Shown: piece by piece, positions 1-5,471 of the stretch
Position numbering within the stretch: position 1 is the stretch's first letter
Layout: every line of letters begins with the position of its first letter
Assembly: GCA_002314515.1 (NCBI GenBank)
Contig: DCGB01000037.1
Coordinates: 13,405-18,875 of the forward strand
DNA: 5,471 nucleotides
Direction of reading: 5' to 3'
From: Solobacterium sp. UBA1789
GTDB taxonomy: Bacteria > Bacillota_I > Bacilli_A > Erysipelotrichales > Erysipelotrichaceae
Position numbers and translations under genes: made by a program
The notes under the pieces: generated by a model
Seen by the model: the letters and a program-made list of their open reading frames with translations, nothing else
Told to the model about the DNA's origin: nothing
Databases searched by the model: none

Positions 1-1213
1 AGTCAGCTAAGGGTATTAAATTCAAAGAAATAATATTATTGGTTTTCAAAGACAAATCCGCAACCATACCAGAATTTATTTCCAGACGATCACCTTCCAG
101 ATAACCACCTAAGGGCAAAGAAAGATAATAGACAGTATTTTCCTCATGACAGTTAAGCTGACTGATTCCTTCTTTAAAAGCCTTATCAATCTTATTGAGA
201 TTGTCTTCATTTAAATAAGAAGAATCATAGAAACGGATTTCAGTCTGAAATTCATGATGAAAACGACTGTTAATGGCATCATTTTCCCCAAAATACAAAG
301 CTGCACTGGAAGAAATCATAACCAGAACCATCGTTGAAAGAATACAGATAGTAGCTAAACCAGCTCCATTTCTTTTCATACGGAAAGCCATAGTTGAAGT
401 AGAAATAAAATGATCAGCCCGATAATAATAGTTTTTATTTTTCTGCAATATCTTACATAAAACAACAGAAGCACTGATAAACAGGAGATATGTAGCAACT
501 ATTACCATTAATACGGCATAAAAGAACAATAACAAAGCACCAAAGGCATTATTAACACTAATGGCCATATAATAGGCAATAAGTAAAATAATGACACCCA
601 AAACAGCTAGAATCCAGTTAGCTCTTGGCGCCTTTTCACCTTCTTCTTCAGCCCTAACCAGCTCAATTGCCTTATTGGAACCGATTTTAAAAACATTAAA
701 CAGATAAAGGATAGTAAAAGTTATCGCAAACAGAAGAATCGTATTAAAAACATCATCAAAGGAAATTCTGAAAGAAAAACTGACTTCAGCCTTAATAATA
801 TTTATCAATAATAATTCAGCCAGCTTGGAAAATAAAATCCCTGCTAAAAGACCCAGCAGTAAAGATAAAATCATTGAAAACAAAGTCTCACAGAATAAGA
901 CAATGGCAATGTTTTTCTTACTCATGCCCAAGACATTATATAAGCCAAATTCCTTCATACGCCGCTTAGTCAGAAAAGAATTGGTATATAAAAGAAATAA
1001 AACCGCAAAAACACCAATAACATAACAACCTAAGCTGGTAATCAGCTGAATCGAAGATCCGTGCATCTGCGAAATCGCAGCCGAACTGGTAATAAAACAC
1101 ATGATATAAAAAGTCGCAACAACCACTATGCAGGTAAAAAAGAAAGGATAATATAAACGCTTATTATTCTTAATACCACTTAGGGCAATGCGTGGATAAA
1201 AGAAGAAATTCAT
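1..1213 (-). CDS. Bce-type ABC transporter permease (FtsX-like), C-terminus cut by window edge
   Basis: This is the membrane subunit of a peptide-antibiotic resistance and sensing ABC transporter. Reading the minus strand from ATG at 1211-1213 gives 404 codons with no stop, so the gene runs off the left edge. Full-length family members are about 620-670 residues, so roughly the last 250 are missing. Visible hydrophobic segments lie near residues 21-42, 57-77, 105-128, 153-173, 200-219, 223-253 and 284-307. A hydrophilic stretch (308-404) then begins; in BceB-like permeases this position is the large extracellular domain between TM7 and TM8 used in peptide detection. The segment at 84-102, with EFGLYNVLGMSKKNI, is the typical FtsX cytoplasmic coupling region. 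The start is fixed by a GAGGAG site 7 bases upstream and by the ATPase stop codon 2 bases upstream, so the two genes are translationally linked. Family assignment is firm; the exported or sensed compound cannot be told from sequence. Confidence -1.
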   Translation of the reverse strand, partial: MNFFFYPRIALSGIKNNKRLYYPFFFTCIVVVATFYIMCFITSSAAISQMHGSSIQLITSLGCYVIGVFAVLFLLYTNSFLTKRRMKEFGLYNVLGMSKKNIAIVLFCETLFSMILSLLLGLLAGILFSKLAELLLINIIKAEVSFSFRISFDDVFNTILLFAITFTILYLFNVFKIGSNKAIELVRAEEEGEKAPRANWILAVLGVIILLIAYYMAISVNNAFGALLLFFYAVLMVIVATYLLFISASVVLCKILQKNKNYYYRADHFISTSTMAFRMKRNGAGLATICILSTMVLVMISSSAALYFGENDAINSRFHHEFQTEIRFYDSSYLNEDNLNKIDKAFKEGISQLNCHEENTVYYLSLPLGGYLEGDRLEINSGMVADLSLKTNNIISLNLIPLAD

Positions 1214-1215
1214 AA

Positions 1216-1974
1216 CTATTCTCCTCTTGTCAGAATCATTGTCAGAGAATCCGAAATCTTCTGATAAAACTGTTCATTGGAATTACTGCCACGATACAGC
1301 TGATCAAAAACCTCACCATCTTTAATAAACAGGACTCTCGATGCATTGGAAGCAGCCTTTATAGAATGAGTTACCATCAATATTGTCTTCCCTTCAGCAT
1401 TGATCTTTCTGAATAAAGACAATAATTCATCTGTTGCCTTGGAATCCAAGGCACCCGTTGGCTCATCAGCCAGAATAATCTTTGGATCAGTAATCAAAGC
1501 CCTGGCAACCGCCACTCTTTGTTTCTGACCACCAGAAATTTCATAAGGGTATTTTTTTAATAATTCTCTGATACCAAGTTTCTCGACAATCGGCAACATC
1601 CTCTCATTCATTTCCTTAGGACTCTTGCCGGCTAAAACCAATGGTAAATAAATATTGTCTTCAACGGTAAAAGTATTCAAAAGATTAAATTCCTGAAAAA
1701 CAAAACCCAGGTTATCACGACGAAATTCCGCTATCTTAGTATCCTTGATGTCATTGAGATACTGACCTTCCAGCTTAACTGTACCCTCAGTTGCCTTATC
1801 CAGGGCCGCCAGGATATTCAACAGTGTTGTTTTACCTGAACCTGATTCACCCATGATGGCAACAAATTCACCTTCTTCAACGCTGAAATTCACATTCTTC
1901 AAAGCCTCAACCTTATTGGTACCCAAACGGCTCTTATATATTTTTTTGAGATTTCTAACTTCTAATAAATACAT
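1216..1974 (-). CDS. Bce-type ABC transporter ATP-binding protein
   Basis: Cytoplasmic ATPase that powers the neighbouring FtsX-type permease; in this family ATP hydrolysis drives both resistance to peptide antibiotics and signalling to the kinase. All nucleotide-binding motifs are intact in the 252 residues: Walker A GESGSGKT at 42-49, Q-loop Gln94 (FVFQEFNLL), ABC signature ISGGQ at 146-150, Walker B IILADE at 166-171, D-loop ALD at 175-177 and H-loop His203 (VTHS). The opening (LLEVRNLKKIYKS) and length match BceA-like proteins of the larger MacB/LolD-like ATPase group. The ATG is preceded by AAAGGAGT with good spacing. The gene is separated from the upstream kinase by 89 bases carrying its own regulatory region, and its TAG stop is 2 bases from the permease ATG. 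Symbols such as bceA, psdA, yxdL or vraD depend on substrate, so none is given. Confidence -1.
   Translation of the reverse strand: MYLLEVRNLKKIYKSRLGTNKVEALKNVNFSVEEGEFVAIMGESGSGKTTLLNILAALDKATEGTVKLEGQYLNDIKDTKIAEFRRDNLGFVFQEFNLLNTFTVEDNIYLPLVLAGKSPKEMNERMLPIVEKLGIRELLKKYPYEISGGQKQRVAVARALITDPKIILADEPTGALDSKATDELLSLFRKINAEGKTILMVTHSIKAASNASRVLFIKDGEVFDQLYRGSNSNEQFYQKISDSLTMILTRGE
1221..1226 (-). promoter_or_regulatory. Ribosome binding site of the permease gene, inside the ATPase gene
   Basis: GAGGAG on the minus strand, 7 bases before the permease ATG. It lies in the last codons of the ATPase gene (Arg-Gly-Glu-stop), so the C-terminal residues of one subunit encode the translation signal of the next. 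This supports the 1213 start and coupled, stoichiometric production of the two transporter subunits. Confidence -1.
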
Positions 1975-1980
1975 ACAAAA

Positions 1981-1988
1981 ACTCCTTT
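1981..1988 (-). promoter_or_regulatory. Ribosome binding site of the ATPase gene
   Basis: AAAGGAGT on the minus strand; its GGAG core is 7 bases from the ATG at 1974. This is a near-ideal Shine-Dalgarno site and is much stronger than those in front of the regulator and the kinase. It suggests that the transporter is made in larger amounts than its sensor. Confidence -1.
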
Positions 1989-1996
1989 ATATTTCT

Positions 1997-2025
1997 AGCA
2001 TAGAAAAAGTCTGTTTATCATTACA
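1997..2025 (-). promoter_or_regulatory. Putative activated promoter of the ATPase-permease operon
   Basis: On the minus strand a reasonable -10 box, TATGCT (1997-2002), follows a poor -35 hexamer, TGTAAT (2020-2025), at a 17-base spacing. A weak -35 is what one expects for a promoter that needs a bound activator. The -35 position itself overlaps a TGTAA half-site, and the main dyad lies 18 bases further upstream. Initiation about 7 bases after the -10 box would give a leader of about 16 bases with the strong ribosome site near its start. This is an inference from spacing and hexamers only. Confidence -1.
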
Positions 2026-2043
2026 TTGATTCTACTTACATAT

Positions 2044-2063
2044 TTCTTACGATATTGTAAGAA
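2044..2063. promoter_or_regulatory. Inverted repeat, likely operator for the Bce-type response regulator
   Basis: Perfect 7-base arms TTCTTAC (2044-2050) and GTAAGAA (2057-2063) are separated by 6 bases, of which the inner ATAT is also self-complementary. Read on the minus strand the core is TTACA-ATAT-CGTAA, one base away from the TNACA-N4-TGTAA pattern I recall for BceR-type regulators. The dyad ends exactly next to the kinase stop codon and lies upstream of the weak transporter promoter. As RNA it has no following U-run, so it is unlikely to be a terminator. Regulator binding is inferred. Confidence -1.
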
Positions 2064-3065
2064 TTATTCAAAATTCATTTCTTTTCGTCTGATTTTTAAA
2101 ATAATTTTACAGCCCTTATTTATTTCTGATCTGATTTCAATATCCATGTTCAACTTATCGCAGATCCGCTTACACATATAAAGTCCAATACCACTGGCCT
2201 TCTTATTTAAACGGCCATTAAAACCCGTAAAACCCTTTTCAAAAACCCTCGGCAGATCTTCTTTGGCAATACCTATGCCATTATCTTCAATACACAGATG
2301 CTCATTTTCATCCAGATAAATACTGACCTGGCCACCATCAGGTGTATATTTCAGGGCATTGGACAATAATTGACCCAAGACAAAAGACAGCCACTTTTCA
2401 TCCGTTAAGACTTCTATATCCAAAGGAATATAGTTTAAACTGATATGTTTTAAAATAAAGTCACCTGAATATTGACGAATTACCGCTTTAATAATCTTAT
2501 CCAGATTATTTTTCTTAAAAACAAAGTCATTAGCACTATCTTCCAGTTCCAGATAAGTCATTACCATTTCAACATATTGTTCAATTCTTTTTAAATCACT
2601 GCCAAGATTAAAACTTTCGCTTGAATCACTGTTTTCCAGCTTCAGTTTCATCGAAGCAATTGGTGTTTTAATCTGATGAGCCCAGGTTGTATAGTAATCA
2701 AGCATATCCGAATAGGCAGACAGATATTTTTCTCTATTATTTTTTTCTCTAGATAATAAACCGCTGATAATATCTTCATAAGCTCCATAGATAATATCAT
2801 CACTTTTCTCTAATTCAATATCGACATCATTAATCAGCTCATTAAAACGCCTTAGTTTTTCATATTGACGATATTCGCGTCTGACACCAGAAACAAAAAA
2901 TAAAGACGCAATAAATAAAACTAAAACCAGGGGATATAGAAGAATAATCAAAGGCTGATGATAAAGACAGAAAAGCAGAAACAGCACAAGAAAAACACTC
3001 AACAGTAAATATATGCTGAAACGCTTTCTCTTTAGATATTCTTTGATAAAAACCCTTTTATTCAA
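2064..3065 (-). CDS. Bce-type intramembrane-sensing sensor histidine kinase
   Basis: Membrane kinase that autophosphorylates and passes phosphate to the adjacent response regulator. Of 333 residues, two hydrophobic segments (about 17-34 and 38-59) are joined by only a few residues (around YHQP), so there is essentially no extracellular sensor domain. In this family the signal comes from the ABC permease. A linker with coiled-coil character (about 62-110) leads to the dimerisation domain with H-box WAHQIKTP at 128-135 (phosphorylated His130). The catalytic domain has an N-box with Asn236 (QLLSNALKY), G1 DNGIGI at 261-266 and G2 SGIGLY at 291-296, all intact. The start is TTG at 3063-3065: the codon before it in frame is TAG, and the next usable start would be inside the first membrane segment. 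No good ribosome site precedes it, and it overlaps the regulator stop (TTGAATAA), so translation is probably coupled to the regulator. Confidence -1.
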   Translation of the reverse strand: MNKRVFIKEYLKRKRFSIYLLLSVFLVLFLLFCLYHQPLIILLYPLVLVLFIASLFFVSGVRREYRQYEKLRRFNELINDVDIELEKSDDIIYGAYEDIISGLLSREKNNREKYLSAYSDMLDYYTTWAHQIKTPIASMKLKLENSDSSESFNLGSDLKRIEQYVEMVMTYLELEDSANDFVFKKNNLDKIIKAVIRQYSGDFILKHISLNYIPLDIEVLTDEKWLSFVLGQLLSNALKYTPDGGQVSIYLDENEHLCIEDNGIGIAKEDLPRVFEKGFTGFNGRLNKKASGIGLYMCKRICDKLNMDIEIRSEINKGCKIILKIRRKEMNFE

Positions 3066-3729
3066 CTAAATAACCCACACCAAATTTTGTCTGAATGAAA
3101 TCAGCTATGCCATAAGATTCCAGTTTCTTTCTTAAGCGATTGACATTGACTGTTAAAGTATTCTCATCAATATAGACATCAGTCTTCCATAAGACATCCA
3201 TCAGCTTTTCACGGGAAACGATCTTACCCTTATTCTGCAAAAGTGTCAGCAGTATCCGATATTCATTTTTTGCAAGTTCAATCTTCTGATTCCTGTATAA
3301 CAGACTGTTGTCATTCATATTTAAAACAAATTCCTTATATTCAATAGTATCCACAAGAGAACCATAGTCATAGGTTCTTCTTAACAAAGCCTGAATTTTC
3401 ACCACCAGCACCTGCATATCAAAAGGCTTACAGATGAAATCATCACCACCCATATTCATAGCCATAATGATATTCATTTTATCAATAGTTGAAGAAATAA
3501 AAATAATCGGAACTGAACTGTTCTTTCGAATTTCACTGCACCAGTAATAACCATCATAAAAAGGCAACGTGATATCCATCAGAATCAGATCAGCCTTATA
3601 TTCGTTAAATTCTTCAACAATCCTTGAAAAATCCTGAATGATATGCGAATCATAATTCCAGGTCTTCAATAATGAAGCAATGCCACTGGCAATACCCTCA
3701 TCATCTTCAACAATTAAAATCCTGAACAT
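3058..3729 (-). CDS. OmpR-family response regulator of the Bce-type module
   Basis: DNA-binding response regulator, first gene of the sensor operon and presumed activator of the transporter operon. The receiver domain (about 1-118) opens with MFRILIVEDD and has acidic Asp9/Asp10, phospho-acceptor Asp52 (LILMDITLP), Ser79/Ser80 at the switch position (PIIFISS) and the conserved Lys101-Pro102. The C-terminal winged helix (about 128-223) contains LAKNEYRILLTLL, SREKLMDVLW, the recognition-helix region ENTLTVNVNRLRKKL and the wing with IQTKFGVGYLVE. The length of 223 residues is usual. The start at 3729 matches the normal beginning of the receiver fold, so it is secure even though only a weak GAGA lies just upstream. 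A consensus TATAAT lies 6 bases before the ATG, which raises the possibility of a leaderless message. Its stop overlaps the kinase start by 8 bases. Confidence -1.
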   Translation of the reverse strand: MFRILIVEDDEGIASGIASLLKTWNYDSHIIQDFSRIVEEFNEYKADLILMDITLPFYDGYYWCSEIRKNSSVPIIFISSTIDKMNIIMAMNMGGDDFICKPFDMQVLVVKIQALLRRTYDYGSLVDTIEYKEFVLNMNDNSLLYRNQKIELAKNEYRILLTLLQNKGKIVSREKLMDVLWKTDVYIDENTLTVNVNRLRKKLESYGIADFIQTKFGVGYLVE

Positions 3730-3735
3730 ATTCTC

Positions 3736-3764
3736 ATTATAACATCATCAAAATTGAACAAAAA
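3736..3764 (-). promoter_or_regulatory. Predicted promoter of the regulator-kinase operon (extended -10)
   Basis: On the minus strand there is a perfect -10 box TATAAT (3736-3741) with the extended element TG one base upstream (TGTTATAAT). The -35 hexamer at 17-base spacing, TTTTTG (3759-3764), is poor, as is common for extended -10 promoters. Only 6 bases (GAGAAT) separate the -10 box from the ATG at 3729, so initiation at the usual distance would fall on the A of the start codon. I see no paired TTACA/TGTAA motif here, which suggests that the sensor operon is not strongly self-activated. Confidence -1.
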
Positions 3765-3782
3765 AATGCGAATCGCTAAAAT
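3754..3782 (+). promoter_or_regulatory. Predicted promoter of the adenosine deaminase gene
   Basis: TTGAAC (3754-3759) and TAAAAT (3777-3782) are separated by 17 bases, a good sigma-A type promoter. Start of transcription would be near 3789, leaving about 20 bases of leader with AGGAG inside it. The spacer contains the 9-base palindrome GCGA-A-TCGC (3768-3776), a possible but unproven operator. The -35 box abuts that of the divergent regulator promoter. Confidence -1.
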
Positions 3783-3795
3783 AGAAATGTAAACC

Positions 3796-3800
3796 AGGAG
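3796..3800 (+). promoter_or_regulatory. Ribosome binding site of add
   Basis: AGGAG lies 8 bases before the ATG at 3809. It supports this start, which also places the metal-binding HLH motif at residues 10-12, as expected for adenosine deaminases. Confidence -1.
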
Positions 3801-3808
3801 AAAATAAA

Positions 3809-4813
3809 ATGAAAAACTATGCCCGCACTGAATTGCACCTGCACCTTGATGGTTCATTGAATATACAATGGCTATATAATAAGTCACTGGAAAGAAAAAC
3901 TATTGAACCAAACACCTCTTTCCAGGATTTCTATAATACCTTATTTTCTATTAATCAGCTCGAACACAAGGAATCATTAAAGAAATTCGATATCACCTGT
4001 GACTGTCTGCAATATTATGAAGATCTTTTTGAAGCAAGCTACCTGCTTGCATGCAGATTAGATGATATGGGCATCTATTATGCTGAAATCCGCTTTGCCT
4101 CCCAGCAGCATTGTAAAAAAGGTTTAAGTCAGCTGGAAGCTCTCCAGGCTGTAGTCGATGGTGCCCAAAAAGCCATGGAAGAAAGAGAAATCAGAATCGG
4201 CATTATCAACTGCCTAATGCACAAGGGTGATAGTGCTCTTTTCAACGATAAAGAAAACAGAGAAACTATTAAAGTCACCAAAGAATTACTATCAAAAGGC
4301 GTTGTTGGCATTGATCTTGCGGGTTATGAAAATAACTGTGACTTTAATGAATATGCCTATCTATATGAAATTATTCATAAGGAAAATATCCCCTGTACTA
4401 TTCATGCCGGTGAAATGGGAAATGGTGAAAATGTCTTAAAAGCTTTGGCCATGAAACCCGATAGAATTGGTCATGGTGTCAATTGTATCCAGGATGAAAA
4501 ATATCTGCAGGCTGTCATTGATACGCGGATTCCCCTTGAAGTCTGTGTATCTTCCAATGTCAAACGCAGCAACAACTATGCAGCCCACCCAATAAGACAA
4601 CTGCTTGAAAGAGGTGTAAAAGTAACAATAAATTCTGACAATATGATGTTTTCCAACACCAGTAACTTCAACGAACATGATCGCCTGAGAATGCTTGGTG
4701 TCAGTGATGAAACATTGAAACAATGTACTCTCAATGCGATAGAAGCCAGCTTTGCCAGCGAAGATCTCAAACAGATATTAAAAAATAAAATAGAAAAGGA
4801 AGCCATTAACTAA
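3809..4813 (+). CDS. add: Adenosine deaminase
   Basis: Cytoplasmic zinc enzyme that hydrolyses adenosine (and deoxyadenosine) to inosine and ammonia in purine salvage. The 334 residues carry the family motifs in order. ELHLHLDGS supplies metal ligands His10 and His12 plus Asp14. HAGE at 199-202 supplies metal ligand His199 and catalytic acid Glu202. RIGHG at 219-223 contains catalytic His222. LEVCVSSN at 243-250 precedes His260 (AHPI). TINSDN at 273-278 gives metal ligand Asp277. Asn278 replaces the second Asp of the mammalian enzyme; as I recall this is common in bacterial members. Length is normal for bacterial add. The gene has its own promoter and terminator and is a single-gene unit, divergent from the sensor operon. 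A related deaminase with another adenine-containing substrate is possible, but the motif set favours adenosine. Confidence -1.
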   Translation: MKNYARTELHLHLDGSLNIQWLYNKSLERKTIEPNTSFQDFYNTLFSINQLEHKESLKKFDITCDCLQYYEDLFEASYLLACRLDDMGIYYAEIRFASQQHCKKGLSQLEALQAVVDGAQKAMEEREIRIGIINCLMHKGDSALFNDKENRETIKVTKELLSKGVVGIDLAGYENNCDFNEYAYLYEIIHKENIPCTIHAGEMGNGENVLKALAMKPDRIGHGVNCIQDEKYLQAVIDTRIPLEVCVSSNVKRSNNYAAHPIRQLLERGVKVTINSDNMMFSNTSNFNEHDRLRMLGVSDETLKQCTLNAIEASFASEDLKQILKNKIEKEAIN

Positions 4814-4827
4814 GAGCTTCCTTTTTT
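4794..4827. terminator. Intrinsic terminator of add, probably bidirectional
   Basis: A 10-base stem pairs AAAAGGAAGC (4794-4803) with GCTTCCTTTT (4816-4825) around a 12-base loop, and the U-run continues to 4827. The 5' arm lies in the last codons of add, and the stop codon sits in the loop. On the minus strand the same stem is followed by a T-rich stretch (4797 down to about 4779), so it may also stop transcription of the convergent acetyltransferase gene. No other terminator-like hairpin is seen in the 58-base gap. Confidence -1.
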
Positions 4828-4871
4828 CTTCCAGAATTGACCATTAACAGATATTTTTCTTAATCACATGA

Positions 4872-5471
4872 TTAATTATCTTTTTTAATCCTTTTTCCTG
4901 CAAGTTCAAGGAATTTTTTATCACTTTGAATTACCTGAGTAATGAACTGGCCATTATAAAACAGTCCATAATTTGTAATAGGTGCCGACATATTCTGTGC
5001 AGTCTTTTTATCAGTGATATGAACGACCTTGACCTCTATCCCCTTTTCTTTGGCAGCTTCCACAACTCTTGGCACCCAGTAATAGGCAAAAGGACACTGG
5101 TCACTATAGTAGATGACAAAACCCTTTTCTTCAATACTCAGGCTTTTGGCACAATCTTTGAAGACTGGTTTTTCTGTTTTATCACCAAAAGACAGATACA
5201 TTAAACAGATATCACATTCTGTTTCATCACTAATTAAAAAGCCCTTGTGCTTCAAAAACTGAGGATCAGAAAGAAATTCTTTTTTTCTTTTTACCGATGA
5301 TAAAATACACAGACCCTTCTTACCCTGTGATTTTGCATCCCTTATACATTCACCCAAAAGATCATTGGCATAACCCTGTCCCTTTAGGGAACCAGCTATC
5401 CAAAGACAGTTGATAAAGATATAATCATTAGCTTCAATTGGAACCCAGGCATTTTCAGCAGGCAGATATTC
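4872..5471 (-). CDS. GNAT N-acetyltransferase with YoaP-like thioredoxin-fold C-terminus, N-terminus cut by window edge
   Basis: The frame is open from the right edge to TAA at 4872-4874, giving 199 residues; the true start lies outside, and the TTG at 5355-5357 is internal, not a start. Residues are numbered from the edge. The first part is the end of a GNAT fold: strand YIFINCLWIAG, acetyl-CoA phosphate-binding loop SLKGQGYAND (28-37), a helix, then the usual late motif FLKHKGF (72-78). These enzymes move acetyl from acetyl-CoA to an amine; the acceptor is unknown. After about residue 115 comes a tail with a strand (GFVIYYSDQ), a single-cysteine CPF motif (Cys126), a helix, a strand (IEVKVVHI) and SAPITNYGLFYNGQ, whose Pro164 sits where thioredoxins have their cis-proline. 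This resembles the YoaP-type extension known on some Firmicute acetyltransferases. The gene is convergent with add and has no evident functional link to the neighbours. Confidence -1.
   Translation of the reverse strand, partial: EYLPAENAWVPIEANDYIFINCLWIAGSLKGQGYANDLLGECIRDAKSQGKKGLCILSSVKRKKEFLSDPQFLKHKGFLISDETECDICLMYLSFGDKTEKPVFKDCAKSLSIEEKGFVIYYSDQCPFAYYWVPRVVEAAKEKGIEVKVVHITDKKTAQNMSAPITNYGLFYNGQFITQVIQSDKKFLELAGKRIKKDN

Noticed and set aside
825..1025. 66-codon open frame on the plus strand
   Set aside because: It lies entirely antisense to the permease gene, has no recognisable domain, and the opposite frame has clear FtsX-family features.
2044..2063. Dyad read as a terminator between kinase and ATPase genes
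   Set aside because: It is AT-rich, has short arms and no following U-run; its similarity to a regulator binding site is the better explanation.
4634..4642. Ser-Asp-Asn in adenosine deaminase in place of the Asp-Asp pair of the mammalian enzyme, a possible lost residue
   Set aside because: As I recall, Asn after the metal-binding Asp is common in bacterial adenosine deaminases, and all metal ligands and the catalytic Glu and His are present.
4129..4806. Several open frames overlapping add (4129-4311, 4436-4723 and 4576-4806 on minus; 4227-4439 on plus)
   Set aside because: All are shadows of the adenosine deaminase gene, whose motifs are continuous across the whole stretch; none has its own convincing ribosome site or family signature.
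4860..4875. Palindrome TTAATCA-CA-TGATTAA at the end of the acetyltransferase gene
   Set aside because: The 2-base loop and all-AT-rich arms make a poor hairpin and no T-run follows on either strand; the hairpin at 4794-4827 is the better terminator.
4926..5204. 92-codon open frame on the plus strand
   Set aside because: It is antisense to the acetyltransferase gene, whose protein shows GNAT and YoaP-like features throughout.
5355..5357. TTG as the start of the acetyltransferase
   Set aside because: The frame stays open to the window edge, and the upstream codons encode the acetyl-CoA binding loop (KGQGYA), so this TTG is an internal leucine.
5379..5390. Palindrome TCCCT-TT-AGGGA
   Set aside because: It falls inside the codons of the acetyl-CoA binding loop, where the protein motif already explains the sequence.

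Overview
The window looks like chromosome of a low-GC Gram-positive bacterium (Bacillota). The DNA is AT-rich, the ribosome binding sites are strong GGAG/GAGGAG types, and four genes form a complete-looking Bce-type peptide-antibiotic sensing and resistance module of the kind found in Bacilli, Clostridia and Erysipelotrichia. An Erysipelotrichia or related gut Firmicute is my guess, but no sequence here settles the genus. Genes fill almost the whole window: the longest gap is 89 bases (1975-2063). I see no tRNA, rRNA, CRISPR array, insertion sequence or prophage part.

Minus strand, 3729 down to 1: an OmpR-family response regulator (3058-3729), an intramembrane-sensing histidine kinase (2064-3065, TTG start overlapping the regulator by 8 bases), an 89-base control region, an ABC transporter ATPase (1216-1974), and a large FtsX-type permease (1213 down to the window edge, 404 residues visible, C-terminus missing). 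In characterised Bce modules the permease senses an antimicrobial peptide and signals to the kinase, which has almost no extracellular part. The regulator then activates the transporter promoter. The sequence fits this: the kinase has two membrane segments joined by only a few residues, and the gap before the ATPase gene holds an inverted repeat of TTACA/TGTAA half-sites with two more half-sites downstream. The module therefore appears split into a sensor transcript (regulator-kinase) and an inducible transporter transcript (ATPase-permease).

Plus strand, 3809-4813: adenosine deaminase (add), a purine salvage enzyme, transcribed divergently from the regulator. The two predicted promoters lie back to back with touching -35 regions in a 79-base gap. 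The gene ends in a hairpin terminator whose 5' arm is inside the coding sequence and which could also stop transcription from the convergent gene.

Minus strand, 4872 to the right edge: the C-terminal 199 residues of a GNAT acetyltransferase with a YoaP-like C-terminal extension that looks like a degenerate thioredoxin fold. Its N-terminus is outside the window.

Most of the window is ordinary in gene content. The points most worth a second look are the predicted leaderless start of the regulator, the half-site cluster before the transporter genes, the shared divergent promoter, and the thioredoxin-like tail of the acetyltransferase. I do not see a clearly new system.
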